Shown here: positions 7,751-16,665 of the stretch, piece by piece
Layout: each line of letters starts with the position of its first letter
Numbering within the stretch: the stretch's first letter is position 1
Source of the DNA: SLJK01 sp964567295
GTDB lineage: Bacteria > Bacillota > Dethiobacteria > DTU022 > UBA8154
NCBI GenBank assembly: GCA_964567295.1
Contig: CAZMLU010000010.1
Location: 1 to 46,135, forward strand
Length of the DNA: 46,135 nt
Reading direction: 5' to 3'
Position numbers and translations under genes: made by a program
Notes under the pieces: generated by a model
Databases searched by the model: none
What the model saw: the letters and a program-made list of their open reading frames with translations, nothing else
Told to the model about the DNA's origin: nothing

Positions 7751-8263
7751 ATGGCTGATGCAGTAAAATCTATAGAAGCAGATGCAATACCCTATCAGGA
7801 ATTTGACAAAATTACTGAAAGCTACAAGAGAGATCCAAGCGCAATTATTCCAATACTGCAGGATATCCAGGATCTTATGGGTTACGTGCCCAAAGAGGGT
7901 ATTGGGCACCTGGCAGAAAAATTGGAGGTTTCGCCGGCCAAGATCTACGGCATCGTTACCTTTTATGCCCAGTTCAGGCTGCAGCCCAAGGGAAAGTATA
8001 TGATTATGCTCTGCGAGGGAACTGCCTGCCATGTTAACGGAGCCAAGTTAATCTCCAAGTCTATTACCGACGAACTGGAGATCGAAGGGGGAGAAACAAC
8101 GCCGGATGGTCTTTTTACCCTGGAAAAAGTTGCCTGCATCGGGTGCTGCAGTCTTGCACCGGTTATGCTCATTAACGAAGAAGTTCATGCCAAGCTAACC
8201 CCCGACGCGACCCGCAAGGTTTTAAAAGATTATGTAAATAAAGAAACTGCAGATCAAAACTAA
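7751..8263 (+). CDS. stnC: NuoE-like [2Fe-2S] subunit of Stn-type transhydrogenase (StnC)
   Basis: A thioredoxin-fold [2Fe-2S] electron-transfer subunit of the NuoE/HydC/HndA family, 170 residues. It has the N-terminal helical part IIPILQDIQDLMGYVP, the SPAKIYGIVTFYAQF motif, and the four cluster ligands as CEGTAC and CIGCC near residues 94-99 and 133-137. Start ATG 7751 lies 8 bp after AGGGAG (7737-7742) and is better than the in-frame GTG at 7742. Its partners are the NuoF-like gene 26 bp downstream and the large flavoprotein after it. A hydrogenase catalytic subunit would be expected next to a HydABC complex and is absent, which supports the Stn assignment. Confidence 0.85.
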   Translation: MADAVKSIEADAIPYQEFDKITESYKRDPSAIIPILQDIQDLMGYVPKEGIGHLAEKLEVSPAKIYGIVTFYAQFRLQPKGKYMIMLCEGTACHVNGAKLISKSITDELEIEGGETTPDGLFTLEKVACIGCCSLAPVMLINEEVHAKLTPDATRKVLKDYVNKETADQN

Positions 8264-8289
8264 AGATAGGGAGCAAGGAGGTGCCTGTA

Positions 8290-10059
8290 TTGCAAGGACA
8301 AGGGAAAACAGTAATCAAAGTCGGACTAAGCACCTGTGGTATCGCTGCGGGGAGCACGAAAGTGTTCGAGCTTTTAGAAGAAGAGGTGAGCAAAAACAAG
8401 CTCGATGTTGCGGTGCAGAAAACGGGATGTATCGGGATGTGTTACAAGGAACCCATCATTGATGTTGTTACTCCGGACGGGACCTTATTTTCTTACGGAG
8501 ATGTAACTGAGGAAAATGCACAGCGCATCCTGGAGGAACATATTAAAGGCGGTCAACCTGCTGAAGATCTGTTGATATCTGAAAATAGAGATGAAGTTGT
8601 AGGAAAACAGGTGAGAATTTCTTTAAAAAATTGCGGAATTATTGATCCGGAATCTCTTGAGGATTACAAGCAAGTCGACGGTTACAAGGGGATTGAAAAG
8701 TGCCTAAAGGAGATGACTCCCGAGGATGTTATCGAGGAAGCGCTTAAATCCGGACTGCGCGGAAGAGGCGGCGCGGGTTTCCCTGCGGGTTTAAAATGGC
8801 GTTTCACTCGAGGTTACAAAAGCGACCAGAAATACATTATCTGTAATGCTGACGAAGGTGACCCCGGTGCTTTTATGGACCGCAGTATCATTGAGGGAGA
8901 TCCACACGCCATTGTGGAAGGAATGATGATTGCCGGATATGCTATAGGTGCCTCGCAAGGGCATGTGTATGTACGTGCTGAATACCCACTGGCGATTACC
9001 CGCCTGGAGAAAGCTATAGAAGATGCCAGGGCCAATGGCCTTATGGGAAAAGATATTTTGGGTTCCGGCTTCGATTTTGAAATAAAAATAAAAAAAGGCG
9101 CCGGAGCTTTTGTCTGTGGAGAAGAAACCGCCCTTATCGCCTCCCTGGAGGGAGAACGGGGAATGCCCAGGCTCAAGCCGCCCTTTCCTGCTGAGGCAGG
9201 ATTGTGGAACAAGCCCACCAGTATTAACAACGTGGAGACTTTTGCCAATGTGCCCTGGATTATCGTAAACGGAGCAGACAAGTTTGCAGGTTATGGCACG
9301 GAAAAGAGTTCGGGGACAAAAGTGTTTGCTTTGGCCGGAAAGATGAAGCAGGGAGGACTCATTGAGGTTCCCATGGGTATTACACTGCGGGACGTAATTT
9401 TTGGTGTAGGCGGAGGAATACGCGATGATAAAAAGTTTAAGGGAGTCCAGTTAGGGGGACCTTCCGGGGGTTGTATCCCGGAAAGCCTTCTCGATACCCC
9501 CGTCGACTATGATTCTGTAGGTAAAACTGGAGCTATCATGGGCTCAGGCGGGATGATCGTCATGGACGAAACGACCTGCATGGTCGATATGGCCCGCTTT
9601 TTTCTCGATTTTGTGCAAAACGAATCCTGTGGTAAATGCGTTCACTGCCGCCTGGGCACCAAGAGAATGCTGGAGATTTTGACACGTATTACCGAGGGTA
9701 AAGCTCAACCCGAAGAACTGGATCTGTTGGAAGAACTGGCCTATAACGTCAAGGAAGGGGCACTGTGCGGTCTGGGGCAAACCGGGCCCAACCCCGTGCT
9801 GACGACGCTTAAATATTTCCGTGAAGAGTATGAAGCGCACATTATGGATCGCAGCTGCCCTGCAAAAGTTTGCCGGGATTTACTAACTTTTACAATCGAT
9901 CCAGAGCTGTGCAACGGCTGCCGCCGCTGTGTCAAGCGCTGTCCGGCAGAATGTATTACGGGTGAGAAAAAAGAGCCCCATGTTATTGACCAGGATAAGT
10001 GCATCAAATGTGGAAACTGTTTTGATGCCTGCAAGTTTGATGCCGTTCTGATGGAGTAA
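8290..10059 (+). CDS. stnB: NuoF-like NADH-binding flavoprotein subunit (StnB/HydB type)
   Basis: A 589-residue subunit with three parts. First comes an N-terminal thioredoxin-like [2Fe-2S] domain (LSTCGIAAG, TGCIGMC). Next is the NuoF core with the FMN/NADH motifs GLRGRGGAGFPAGLKW and CNADEGDPGAFMDR and the [4Fe-4S] motif ESCGKCVHCRLG. Last is a C-terminal double [4Fe-4S] ferredoxin domain (CNGCRRCVKRCP, CIKCGNCFDAC). HydB, HndC and StnB of bifurcating enzymes share this layout, and NADH oxidation is expected at the FMN. TTG 8290 is chosen because AAGGAGG (8275-8281) then lies 8 bp upstream; GTG 8281 overlaps the ribosome-binding site. The complex is predicted to be cytoplasmic, with no membrane segment. 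Confidence 0.88.
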   Translation: MQGQGKTVIKVGLSTCGIAAGSTKVFELLEEEVSKNKLDVAVQKTGCIGMCYKEPIIDVVTPDGTLFSYGDVTEENAQRILEEHIKGGQPAEDLLISENRDEVVGKQVRISLKNCGIIDPESLEDYKQVDGYKGIEKCLKEMTPEDVIEEALKSGLRGRGGAGFPAGLKWRFTRGYKSDQKYIICNADEGDPGAFMDRSIIEGDPHAIVEGMMIAGYAIGASQGHVYVRAEYPLAITRLEKAIEDARANGLMGKDILGSGFDFEIKIKKGAGAFVCGEETALIASLEGERGMPRLKPPFPAEAGLWNKPTSINNVETFANVPWIIVNGADKFAGYGTEKSSGTKVFALAGKMKQGGLIEVPMGITLRDVIFGVGGGIRDDKKFKGVQLGGPSGGCIPESLLDTPVDYDSVGKTGAIMGSGGMIVMDETTCMVDMARFFLDFVQNESCGKCVHCRLGTKRMLEILTRITEGKAQPEELDLLEELAYNVKEGALCGLGQTGPNPVLTTLKYFREEYEAHIMDRSCPAKVCRDLLTFTIDPELCNGCRRCVKRCPAECITGEKKEPHVIDQDKCIKCGNCFDACKFDAVLME

Positions 10060-10103
10060 GATACGGTGAATAAATTTTTTAATAAAGGGGTTGAGTAGAG
10101 CGT

Positions 10104-13100
10104 ATGAGTAAAGCACGAATTAATATAAATGGACGGGAACTTACGGGCCATACCGACCAGACCATTTTAGAGATAGCAACAGAAAACGGTATAGGAATTC
10201 CCACTCTTTGCTTCAGCGGTGATATGGAAGTATATGCTTCCTGTGGCCTCTGCTTGGTAGAGGTAGAAGGGGCTCCTCGCCTCCTCAGGGGATGCGCTAC
10301 CAAGATCGCCGATGGTATGGTTGTACAGACTGAAAACGAAAAGATTAAAAAAGCCAGGAAATTGGCCCTGGAGCTAATCCTCTCCGATCACGCCGGAGAT
10401 TGCCGTGCTCCCTGTGTGTTGGCCTGCCCTGCAAACTGTGACGCCCAGGGCTATGCTGCCCTGGTGGCCAATGGACAGTATAAGGAAGCACTGAAATTGG
10501 TAAAAGATTTTATGCCTATACCTGCTTGTATCGGGAGGGTCTGTCCGGCGCCCTGTGAGGACAACTGCCGCCGAACCCTGGTAGAAGGTCCTGTTTCAAT
10601 ACGCTATTTCAAACGCCTTATAGCTGATTTGGATTTAGCCAGTGATGATCCATACCGTCCGGAAGTAGAACCTGATACCGGAAAAAAGATAGCGGTGGTA
10701 GGCTCAGGGCCAGCGGGATTGACTGCAGCATATTTTTTGCGGCGTAACGGTAACGGTGTAACCATACTTGAGTCTTTACCGGAGATGGGAGGTATGCTGC
10801 GTTACGGTATCCCCGAGTACCGCCTCCCCAAGACCGTTTTGGATGCAGAAATTCAGCTGATTCTGGACCTGGGGGTGGAGGCAAAAACCGGTGTCCAGTT
10901 GGGTGAGGATTTTAGTATTGATTACCTTTTCAAGAATGGTTTTGATGCTGTCTACCTGGCTATAGGTGCACAGAACAGCCGCAGGATGGGTGTTCCAGGT
11001 GAAGATGTGCCCGGAATTTTAGGAGGAACAGAATTCTTAAGGGCGGTAATGCTTAACGAGGAAGTCAGCCTGGGAGAAAAAGTGGCTGTAATCGGTGGTG
11101 GAAATACGGCGATGGATGCTGCCAGGACAGCCAAGCGGCTGGGTTCAAAGGTTACCGTGGTTTACAGGAGGGCCAGGGAGCAGATGCCTGCTCAGGCCAT
11201 AGAAGTGGACGAGGCAGAAGAAGAAGGAGTAGAGTTATACCTGCTGGCAAACCCGGTTAAAATTGAAGGGGACGGCAAAGTAGAAAAGATGGTTTGTCAA
11301 AAGATGCAGCTGGGAGAACCTGATGCATCGGGGAGGCGTAGGCCCGAACCTATCCCTGATGAATATTTTACCCTGGAAGTGGATACTATCATCGCTGCCA
11401 TCGGACAAGATGTTGGAATTGAGAAAATTAAGGATGATGTAGATATTGATAAGTGGAACACCATCCATATTGAAGAAGATACCTTTGTCACCAATGTTCC
11501 CGGTGTCTTTGCCGGTGGGGACGCCGTGACCGGACCCGGAATAGCCATTGAAGCTATTGCTGCAGGAAAACGCGTTACCGAAGTAATTGAAAATTACCTG
11601 GGCGGGAAAATGGCGCCCTATAAAACTTACTATGATATTAAACAAGAAGACCTTACCGAAGAGGATTTTGCGGATAGGGAGAAACAGGATAAAGTTGAAA
11701 TGCCTATCACTGCCCCGGAGGTTCGCGTTCAGAATTTCCGTGAGGCCGAGCAGGGAATAAGTCCAGAGGGTGCTTTGAAAGACGGACAGCGGTGTCTGGA
11801 ATGCGGTTGTTTTGATTCATTCGAGTGCAAGCTTCGTGATTATGCTACTACCTACCAGGCCAGACCGGAACGGATCGGCGGAGAAAAACATGATTATGAA
11901 ACAGAAGTTCATCCCTTTATACTCAGGGACCAGAACAAATGCATTCTCTGTGGTCTATGCGTACGTGTTTGCAGTGAGGTTATTGGTGCGGAGGCTCTGG
12001 GGTTTGTAAACCGAGGGTTTAATGCATATGTGAGCCCCTCTCTGGACCTTCCGCTGGAGGAGACTTCCTGTATCGCTTGTGGCCAATGTGTATCAAACTG
12101 CCCCACAGGAGCCCTGGTGGAAAATATGCCCTTTGATAAACCTGCCCCCTGGCAGTTTAAAGAAACGGTTTCTGTTTGCGGTTATTGCGGTGTAGGATGC
12201 AGCATACAGGTGGAAACCATAGGTAATCAAATAGCCAGGATGGTGCCTTATGGTGGACCCGTCAATGAAAGCACTCTTTGCAGTAAAGGACGTTTCGGCT
12301 TCGATTTCGTTAATTCCGAAAACAGGTTAAAAACGCCTCTCATCAAAGAAAACGGGCAACTTAAGGAGACAACTTGGAAAGATGCGCTTCTTTATATTTC
12401 CAAGAAAGCAAAGTCATTAAAGGCTCGCTTTGGTGGAGAAAGTATGGCTGTATTTGCTGGGCCTCGTTACAGCAACGAGGAGAGCTACCTGATCCAAAAG
12501 TTTGCCCGTGGTGTTTTGGGCAGTAATAACATAAACAGCTTTGGCGAAACGGGCAATCCCCTGGCAGAGGTTTTGGGATGGGGCGCATCAACGAATTCCT
12601 ACCAGGAAATAGGAGTAGCCGACTTTGTGCTGGGCATAGGAGTAGACTTTAATGACTACCCCATAGTTGCTTTGAAGATGAAGCTAGCCGCAGAACAGGG
12701 CGGAAAGATGTGGCTGGTGGATAGCAGGACTTCCAAGTTGGGCAGCTATGCAGAAAAAATCTTTCAGGTTAATGAAACTGCTGATACCAATGTTTTTGTC
12801 GCTATGCTGGTTTACGCCTTACAAAACGGTTTTTATGATAAAGGTTTCACGGGAACTTTTGCAGCCAATTTCGGTGAATTAAAAGAGAAGCTGGAAAATA
12901 AGAATATCGGAGAGCTAATATCCGGCAGTGGCCTTAAGGAAGATGATATTGCCACCCTTGTAGAAGGTTATGCGGCAGCTAAGAAACCCCTGTTGGTGTT
13001 GGGTAGCAGCAACTTGAGCCCGGAAGCTATACAGGTGCTGGCAGGTCTGGCGATACTTCTTGGTAAGGTAGGTAAGCCGCGCCAGGGGATTCTCAACCTG

Positions 13101-13829
13101 AGGGGGCGCTGTAACAGCCAGGGCATTTCTGATGCCGGTGTTTCTCCTGCTTACTTGAGCGGCTATCAGAAAGTAACGGATGAAAATAGCAGAGAAAAAT
13201 TTGCCCGCAAGTGGAAAGTACCTATGCCCCCTAAAGAGGGGTTAAACACAGCAGGGGTAATGGAGAATCTGGAAAGCGGAAAAATAAAAGGATTGTTCGT
13301 CTTTGGCGAGGAACCGGATGAAAAAACTGCCCAGAAACTGGGCCAGGCGGAGCTGTTAGTAGTGCAAGACCTCTTTCTTACAGACCTGGCAAAGCAGGCT
13401 GATGTCGTTCTACCTGCTGCCAGTTTTGCTGAGACAGAAGGTAGTTTAACAAACAGTGAGCGCCGCATCCAGAGGTTGCGTCCTGCCATAGAGCCTCTTA
13501 CCGGCAAACAAAATTGGGAAATATTGTTGGAATTAATGGAGATGACAGGCTACCAGCAGGACCACTCTTCTCCTGAAGAAGTTTGGAACGAGATGAGGGA
13601 GCTATCGCCGATTTTTGAAGGGTTGAACTACCAGGACCTGAATAATGCGCCTTACTGGGCAGGTTCACCGGTTGGCATGGTTGATAAAATGGTTGCCGCT
13701 AACGGAAAGTTTAATTTTGTTCTACCCAAAAACGGTATTCCTGCTTTTCAGGAAGCAGAAAGCGTTGACAGTATGCTTAAGTGGTATAAAGAGTTCATGA
13801 CGGAAAGAGGGCTCCAAAAGTTAGTATAA
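10104..13829 (+). CDS. stnA: NfnB/GltD-NuoG-like fusion flavoprotein, Stn-type transhydrogenase large subunit (StnA)
   Basis: A 1241-residue multidomain protein. Residues 1-80 form a plant-type [2Fe-2S] ferredoxin (C36, C47, C50, C64). Residues ~95-500 form an NfnB/GltD-like module with Cys-rich Fe-S motifs (CRAPCVLACPANC, CIGRVCPAPCEDNC), an FAD Rossmann motif VVGSGPAGLTAAYFL near 196 and an NADPH motif VIGGGNTAMDAAR near 328. Further Fe-S motifs lie at 560-670 (CLECGC, CILCGLCVRVC, CIACGQCVSNCP). From ~687 there is a formate-dehydrogenase/NuoG-like domain starting CGYCGVGC. The FDH Cys/Sec-His dyad after GSNNIN is absent and the segment is about five residues shorter, so formate oxidation is unlikely. 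The domain set fits StnA of the Sporomusa-type Nfn, which couples NADH oxidation to ferredoxin and NADP reduction. Confidence 0.82.
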   Translation: MSKARININGRELTGHTDQTILEIATENGIGIPTLCFSGDMEVYASCGLCLVEVEGAPRLLRGCATKIADGMVVQTENEKIKKARKLALELILSDHAGDCRAPCVLACPANCDAQGYAALVANGQYKEALKLVKDFMPIPACIGRVCPAPCEDNCRRTLVEGPVSIRYFKRLIADLDLASDDPYRPEVEPDTGKKIAVVGSGPAGLTAAYFLRRNGNGVTILESLPEMGGMLRYGIPEYRLPKTVLDAEIQLILDLGVEAKTGVQLGEDFSIDYLFKNGFDAVYLAIGAQNSRRMGVPGEDVPGILGGTEFLRAVMLNEEVSLGEKVAVIGGGNTAMDAARTAKRLGSKVTVVYRRAREQMPAQAIEVDEAEEEGVELYLLANPVKIEGDGKVEKMVCQKMQLGEPDASGRRRPEPIPDEYFTLEVDTIIAAIGQDVGIEKIKDDVDIDKWNTIHIEEDTFVTNVPGVFAGGDAVTGPGIAIEAIAAGKRVTEVIENYLGGKMAPYKTYYDIKQEDLTEEDFADREKQDKVEMPITAPEVRVQNFREAEQGISPEGALKDGQRCLECGCFDSFECKLRDYATTYQARPERIGGEKHDYETEVHPFILRDQNKCILCGLCVRVCSEVIGAEALGFVNRGFNAYVSPSLDLPLEETSCIACGQCVSNCPTGALVENMPFDKPAPWQFKETVSVCGYCGVGCSIQVETIGNQIARMVPYGGPVNESTLCSKGRFGFDFVNSENRLKTPLIKENGQLKETTWKDALLYISKKAKSLKARFGGESMAVFAGPRYSNEESYLIQKFARGVLGSNNINSFGETGNPLAEVLGWGASTNSYQEIGVADFVLGIGVDFNDYPIVALKMKLAAEQGGKMWLVDSRTSKLGSYAEKIFQVNETADTNVFVAMLVYALQNGFYDKGFTGTFAANFGELKEKLENKNIGELISGSGLKEDDIATLVEGYAAAKKPLLVLGSSNLSPEAIQVLAGLAILLGKVGKPRQGILNLRGRCNSQGISDAGVSPAYLSGYQKVTDENSREKFARKWKVPMPPKEGLNTAGVMENLESGKIKGLFVFGEEPDEKTAQKLGQAELLVVQDLFLTDLAKQADVVLPAASFAETEGSLTNSERRIQRLRPAIEPLTGKQNWEILLELMEMTGYQQDHSSPEEVWNEMRELSPIFEGLNYQDLNNAPYWAGSPVGMVDKMVAANGKFNFVLPKNGIPAFQEAESVDSMLKWYKEFMTERGLQKLV

Positions 13830-13884
13830 TATAAGGGTTGTAACGATTAATCACCAGTTTAACTAAAAAGGAGGAGGTTTTTAA

Positions 13885-14769
13885 ATGGCAGCAGAAATTA
13901 TTTCCGGAAAAGATGTGGCGGCAGAAATCAGGGTTGAGCTAAAGGACCAGGTGGCAGATTTAAAAACAAAAGGTATAATACCCGGGTTAGGTGTGGTACT
14001 TGTAGGTGAAGATCCGGCGTCAGTTTCTTATGTAACCAGTAAGGCCAAAGGTTGTGAAGAGATTGGAATGTACGAAGAGACGGTTCGCCTTGATGCGGAT
14101 ACTCCTGAGGATGAAGTCTTAAAGGTAATCGATAGGATGAATAAAGACCCCAAGATCAGCGGGATCCTGGTTCAGCTTCCTCTCCCTGATCATATAAGCG
14201 TAGAGAACGTAATCGGATACATTTCTCCCGAGAAAGACGTTGATGGTTTTCACCCTATCAACCTGGGCAAACTGTTACGAGGCGAACCATGTCCACTACC
14301 CTGCACTCCTCATGGTGTAAAACAGCTTCTAGAACGTTCAGGAAATGATCCTTCCGGCAAGCACGTGGTCATCTGCGGGCGCAGTAACATTGTGGGTAAG
14401 CCTTTGGCTGCTATCCTTATGCAAAAAGCTAAAGGAGCTAATGCTATTGTAACAGTGGTTCATACCGGCACCAAAGATATACCCTATTATACCAAGCAGG
14501 CTGATATCCTGGTGGCAGCTATGGGCAAGCCCGGGGCCGTTACTGCCGATATGGTAAGCGAAGGAACTGTAGTCGTTGATGTCGGTGTTAACAGAATACC
14601 TGATGACACCAAGAAGAAAGGTTTTCGCCTGGCAGGAGATGTTGACTATGAGCCCGTTGCAGAAAAGGCTTCCCATATAACTCCTGTTCCCGGTGGAGTA
14701 GGACCCATGACAGTAACCATGTTGCTTTATAATACGGTGGAAGCAGCCGTCAGGCTTAACCAGGGATAG
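13885..14769 (+). CDS. folD: Bifunctional methylene-THF dehydrogenase/methenyl-THF cyclohydrolase FolD (canonical copy)
   Basis: Interconverts 5,10-methylene-THF and 10-formyl-THF with NADP(H), for one-carbon supply and the methyl branch of the Wood-Ljungdahl pathway. At 294 residues this copy keeps the whole active site: Tyr49 and Lys53 (SYVTSK), Gln in GILVQLPLP, Asp in KDVDGFHP, the dinucleotide loop GRSNIVGKP, and the end motif PVPGGVGPMTVTML. Start ATG 13885 has a strong AAAGGAGGAGG upstream. It follows stnA by 55 bp and precedes two further folD paralogues, so a source of NADPH and its consumer are probably co-transcribed. Confidence 0.95.
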   Translation: MAAEIISGKDVAAEIRVELKDQVADLKTKGIIPGLGVVLVGEDPASVSYVTSKAKGCEEIGMYEETVRLDADTPEDEVLKVIDRMNKDPKISGILVQLPLPDHISVENVIGYISPEKDVDGFHPINLGKLLRGEPCPLPCTPHGVKQLLERSGNDPSGKHVVICGRSNIVGKPLAAILMQKAKGANAIVTVVHTGTKDIPYYTKQADILVAAMGKPGAVTADMVSEGTVVVDVGVNRIPDDTKKKGFRLAGDVDYEPVAEKASHITPVPGGVGPMTVTMLLYNTVEAAVRLNQG

Positions 14770-14787
14770 TAGAGGAGGTAGATTATT

Positions 14788-15645
14788 ATGACTGCCAGGC
14801 TCATCAAAGGAGATGAAGTTGCCGAAGAAGTCAGGGCTGAAATTTCATCAGAGCTTAAAGATCTATATGACGGAACCGGTTACGTTGCTGGGCTGGCAGT
14901 TATTGTAGTGGGAGAAAACCCTACTTCTTTAGCGTATATTTCTAATTGCGTAAAGCAAAGCGAAAAGCTGGGAATTAATACCTGGGTGCATCGCCTGGAC
15001 GCGGGTATTTCGCATGAAGAATTGCTTGAATTAATCAAAGAGCTTAATGATGATTTCCTTGTTCACGGCATTATGATACAGATGCCCCTACCCGATCATC
15101 TGGACCACAGAGCAATTGTTGAAACAATCGATCCCGAAAAAGATGTTGAAGGAGTCCATCCTATTACCATGGGTAAACTTTTCAGTGATGAAAAGGGCTT
15201 TATCCCATGTACCGCCCATAGCATTATGAAGATGGTCGAATATACCAGGCAACCTGTTTATGGAAAATCTGCAGTAATAATTGGGCGCAGCAATATTGTG
15301 GGTAAACCGCTCTCTCTTTTACTTCTTAGGAGAAATGCTTCCATAACAGTTTGCCACACTCAAACTGTAGGTTTGCCGGATATTTGCCGTGAAGCCGATA
15401 TAGTTGTGGCGGCTGCGGGTAGTCCCTATCTGGTAGAAGGTAGCTGGATTAAAGAGGATGCGATGGTCATTGATGTAGGTGTAACACAGTTAGAGGATAA
15501 AATGGTAGGCGACGTCAATTTTCAAGAATGCAGTGAAGTCGCCGGCTGGATTTCACCTGTGCCTGGAGGGGTAGGACCGCTGACCATAACAATGTTGATG
15601 TGGAACACACTGGAAGCTTTTCGCAAAAAGATGGATCGAATATAA
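14788..15645 (+). CDS. FolD paralogue 2, catalytic lysine replaced by cysteine
   Basis: A 285-residue full-length FolD homologue starting at ATG 14788 after GAGGAGG, 18 bp after folD. Tyr50 of the YxxxK motif is kept, but the catalytic Lys position is Cys54 (LAYISNC, codon TGC at 14947). The folate-site Asp is Glu (KDVEGVHP). The Gln loop (GIMIQMPLP), the NADP loop GRSNIVGKP and PVPGGVGPLTITML are intact. The lysine is essential for cyclohydrolase activity in studied FolD enzymes, so this copy may be a dehydrogenase only, a non-catalytic partner, or something new. Intact frame and motifs suggest it is under selection and not a pseudogene. Confidence 0.9.
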   Translation: MTARLIKGDEVAEEVRAEISSELKDLYDGTGYVAGLAVIVVGENPTSLAYISNCVKQSEKLGINTWVHRLDAGISHEELLELIKELNDDFLVHGIMIQMPLPDHLDHRAIVETIDPEKDVEGVHPITMGKLFSDEKGFIPCTAHSIMKMVEYTRQPVYGKSAVIIGRSNIVGKPLSLLLLRRNASITVCHTQTVGLPDICREADIVVAAAGSPYLVEGSWIKEDAMVIDVGVTQLEDKMVGDVNFQECSEVAGWISPVPGGVGPLTITMLMWNTLEAFRKKMDRI

Positions 15646-15696
15646 GGTTTTCCTTGAGCAGAATAAATTGGATAAGATAATATAAACCACCAATAA

Positions 15697-15736
15697 ATGC
15701 CGGGGGAACTACTACAAAAAGTTTTTCCCCCGGCAT
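15697..15736. repeat. 12-bp perfect inverted repeat between folD paralogues 2 and 3
   Basis: ATGCCGGGGGAA (15697-15708) pairs perfectly with 15725-15736 across a 16-nt loop, in the 177-bp gap before the third FolD. No T-run follows on either strand, so it is not a textbook terminator. It could be a Rho-assisted terminator, an RNA-stability hairpin or a binding site. Confidence 0.7.
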
Positions 15737-15822
15737 GTTACCTTGCTAATATCAGGTGCTTAGCTTTTTAATAACCAATTCTTATCCGTCTCGTGAATCA
15801 GGTATGGAAGGGAGGTACAGAT

Positions 15823-16665
15823 TTGGCAGCAAATATCATTAAAGGAGAAACTATCGCCCGCGAACTACATGACAATCTGAAGCAAGAAGTAACAGAATTA
15901 AAAGAACAACGTGGAATAACTCCCGGCCTGGCCATTATCATGCTAAAAAGTCCTGTTTCCCGAATCCATATTGCGCGCCTGAAAGAGAGAACAAGCCAGC
16001 AGTTAGGAATAAAATGTAAAATATTTACCTTGCCGGAAACTACCACTGAAGAAGAGATTAATTTTCTGACAGAACGTCTCAATTCGGCTAAGGAAGTTCA
16101 CGGTATTAGTATACACCCCCTTACACCTCACCTCAATCACACCTCTATTTCCCAGATGGTAGATCCTCTCAAAGATGTAGAAGGACTTAATTTTTTAAAT
16201 ATGGGTGCTTTTTTGAGCGGAGATTTCAGGATGGTCCCGTTTGTGGCTCGGGGGATTATGAAATTGATAGAACACACGGGTGAAGAGCTGGAAGGGAAAA
16301 GGGCAGTTGTTGTGGGCCGTAGTCAGCTGGTTGGAGAGCCTGTTTCCTTTTTGTTACTGGAAGAAAACGCCACGGTTAGCGTGTGTCATTCTTTGACCCC
16401 TGACTTGGCCTCTTTTACGAAAATGGCCGATATTCTTGTTGTCTCAGCCGGACAGCCGCATATCATTAAGGGTAATATGGTCAAAGAAGGCGCAGTCGTA
16501 ATTGATGTAGGTGTTAATCAGGTTGGAACCAGGCTAACGGGTGATGTGGACTACGATGCCGTGAAAGACAAAGCGAGTTGGATAACTCCTGTGCCAGGCG
16601 GGGTTGGGCCTGTAACCATTGCTATGCTACTGGATAACCTGGTTAAGGCTGCCAAAAATTCATGA
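15823..16665 (+). CDS. FolD paralogue 3, active site lost
   Basis: A 280-residue FolD homologue. TTG 15823 is the best start: GGGAGG lies 7-8 bp upstream and the protein then begins MAANIIKGETIARE, like FolD. The GTG at 15793 has no homologous extension. Three active-site residues are changed: Tyr to His49, Lys to Leu53 (SRIHIARL) and Gln to His (GISIHPLTP). The Asp is Glu (KDVEGLNF), as in paralogue 2. The nucleotide loop GRSQLVGEP and PVPGGVGPVTIAML persist. It probably cannot catalyse either FolD reaction and may bind NADP(H) as a sensor or partner subunit. It overlaps xseA by ATGA. Confidence 0.88.
   Translation: MAANIIKGETIARELHDNLKQEVTELKEQRGITPGLAIIMLKSPVSRIHIARLKERTSQQLGIKCKIFTLPETTTEEEINFLTERLNSAKEVHGISIHPLTPHLNHTSISQMVDPLKDVEGLNFLNMGAFLSGDFRMVPFVARGIMKLIEHTGEELEGKRAVVVGRSQLVGEPVSFLLLEENATVSVCHSLTPDLASFTKMADILVVSAGQPHIIKGNMVKEGAVVIDVGVNQVGTRLTGDVDYDAVKDKASWITPVPGGVGPVTIAMLLDNLVKAAKNS

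Noticed and set aside
7751..13829. [FeFe]-hydrogenase (HydABC) or NAD-dependent formate dehydrogenase operon
   Set aside because: No H-cluster subunit is present, and the FDH-like domain lacks the catalytic Cys/Sec. The GltD/NfnB module instead points to a transhydrogenase.
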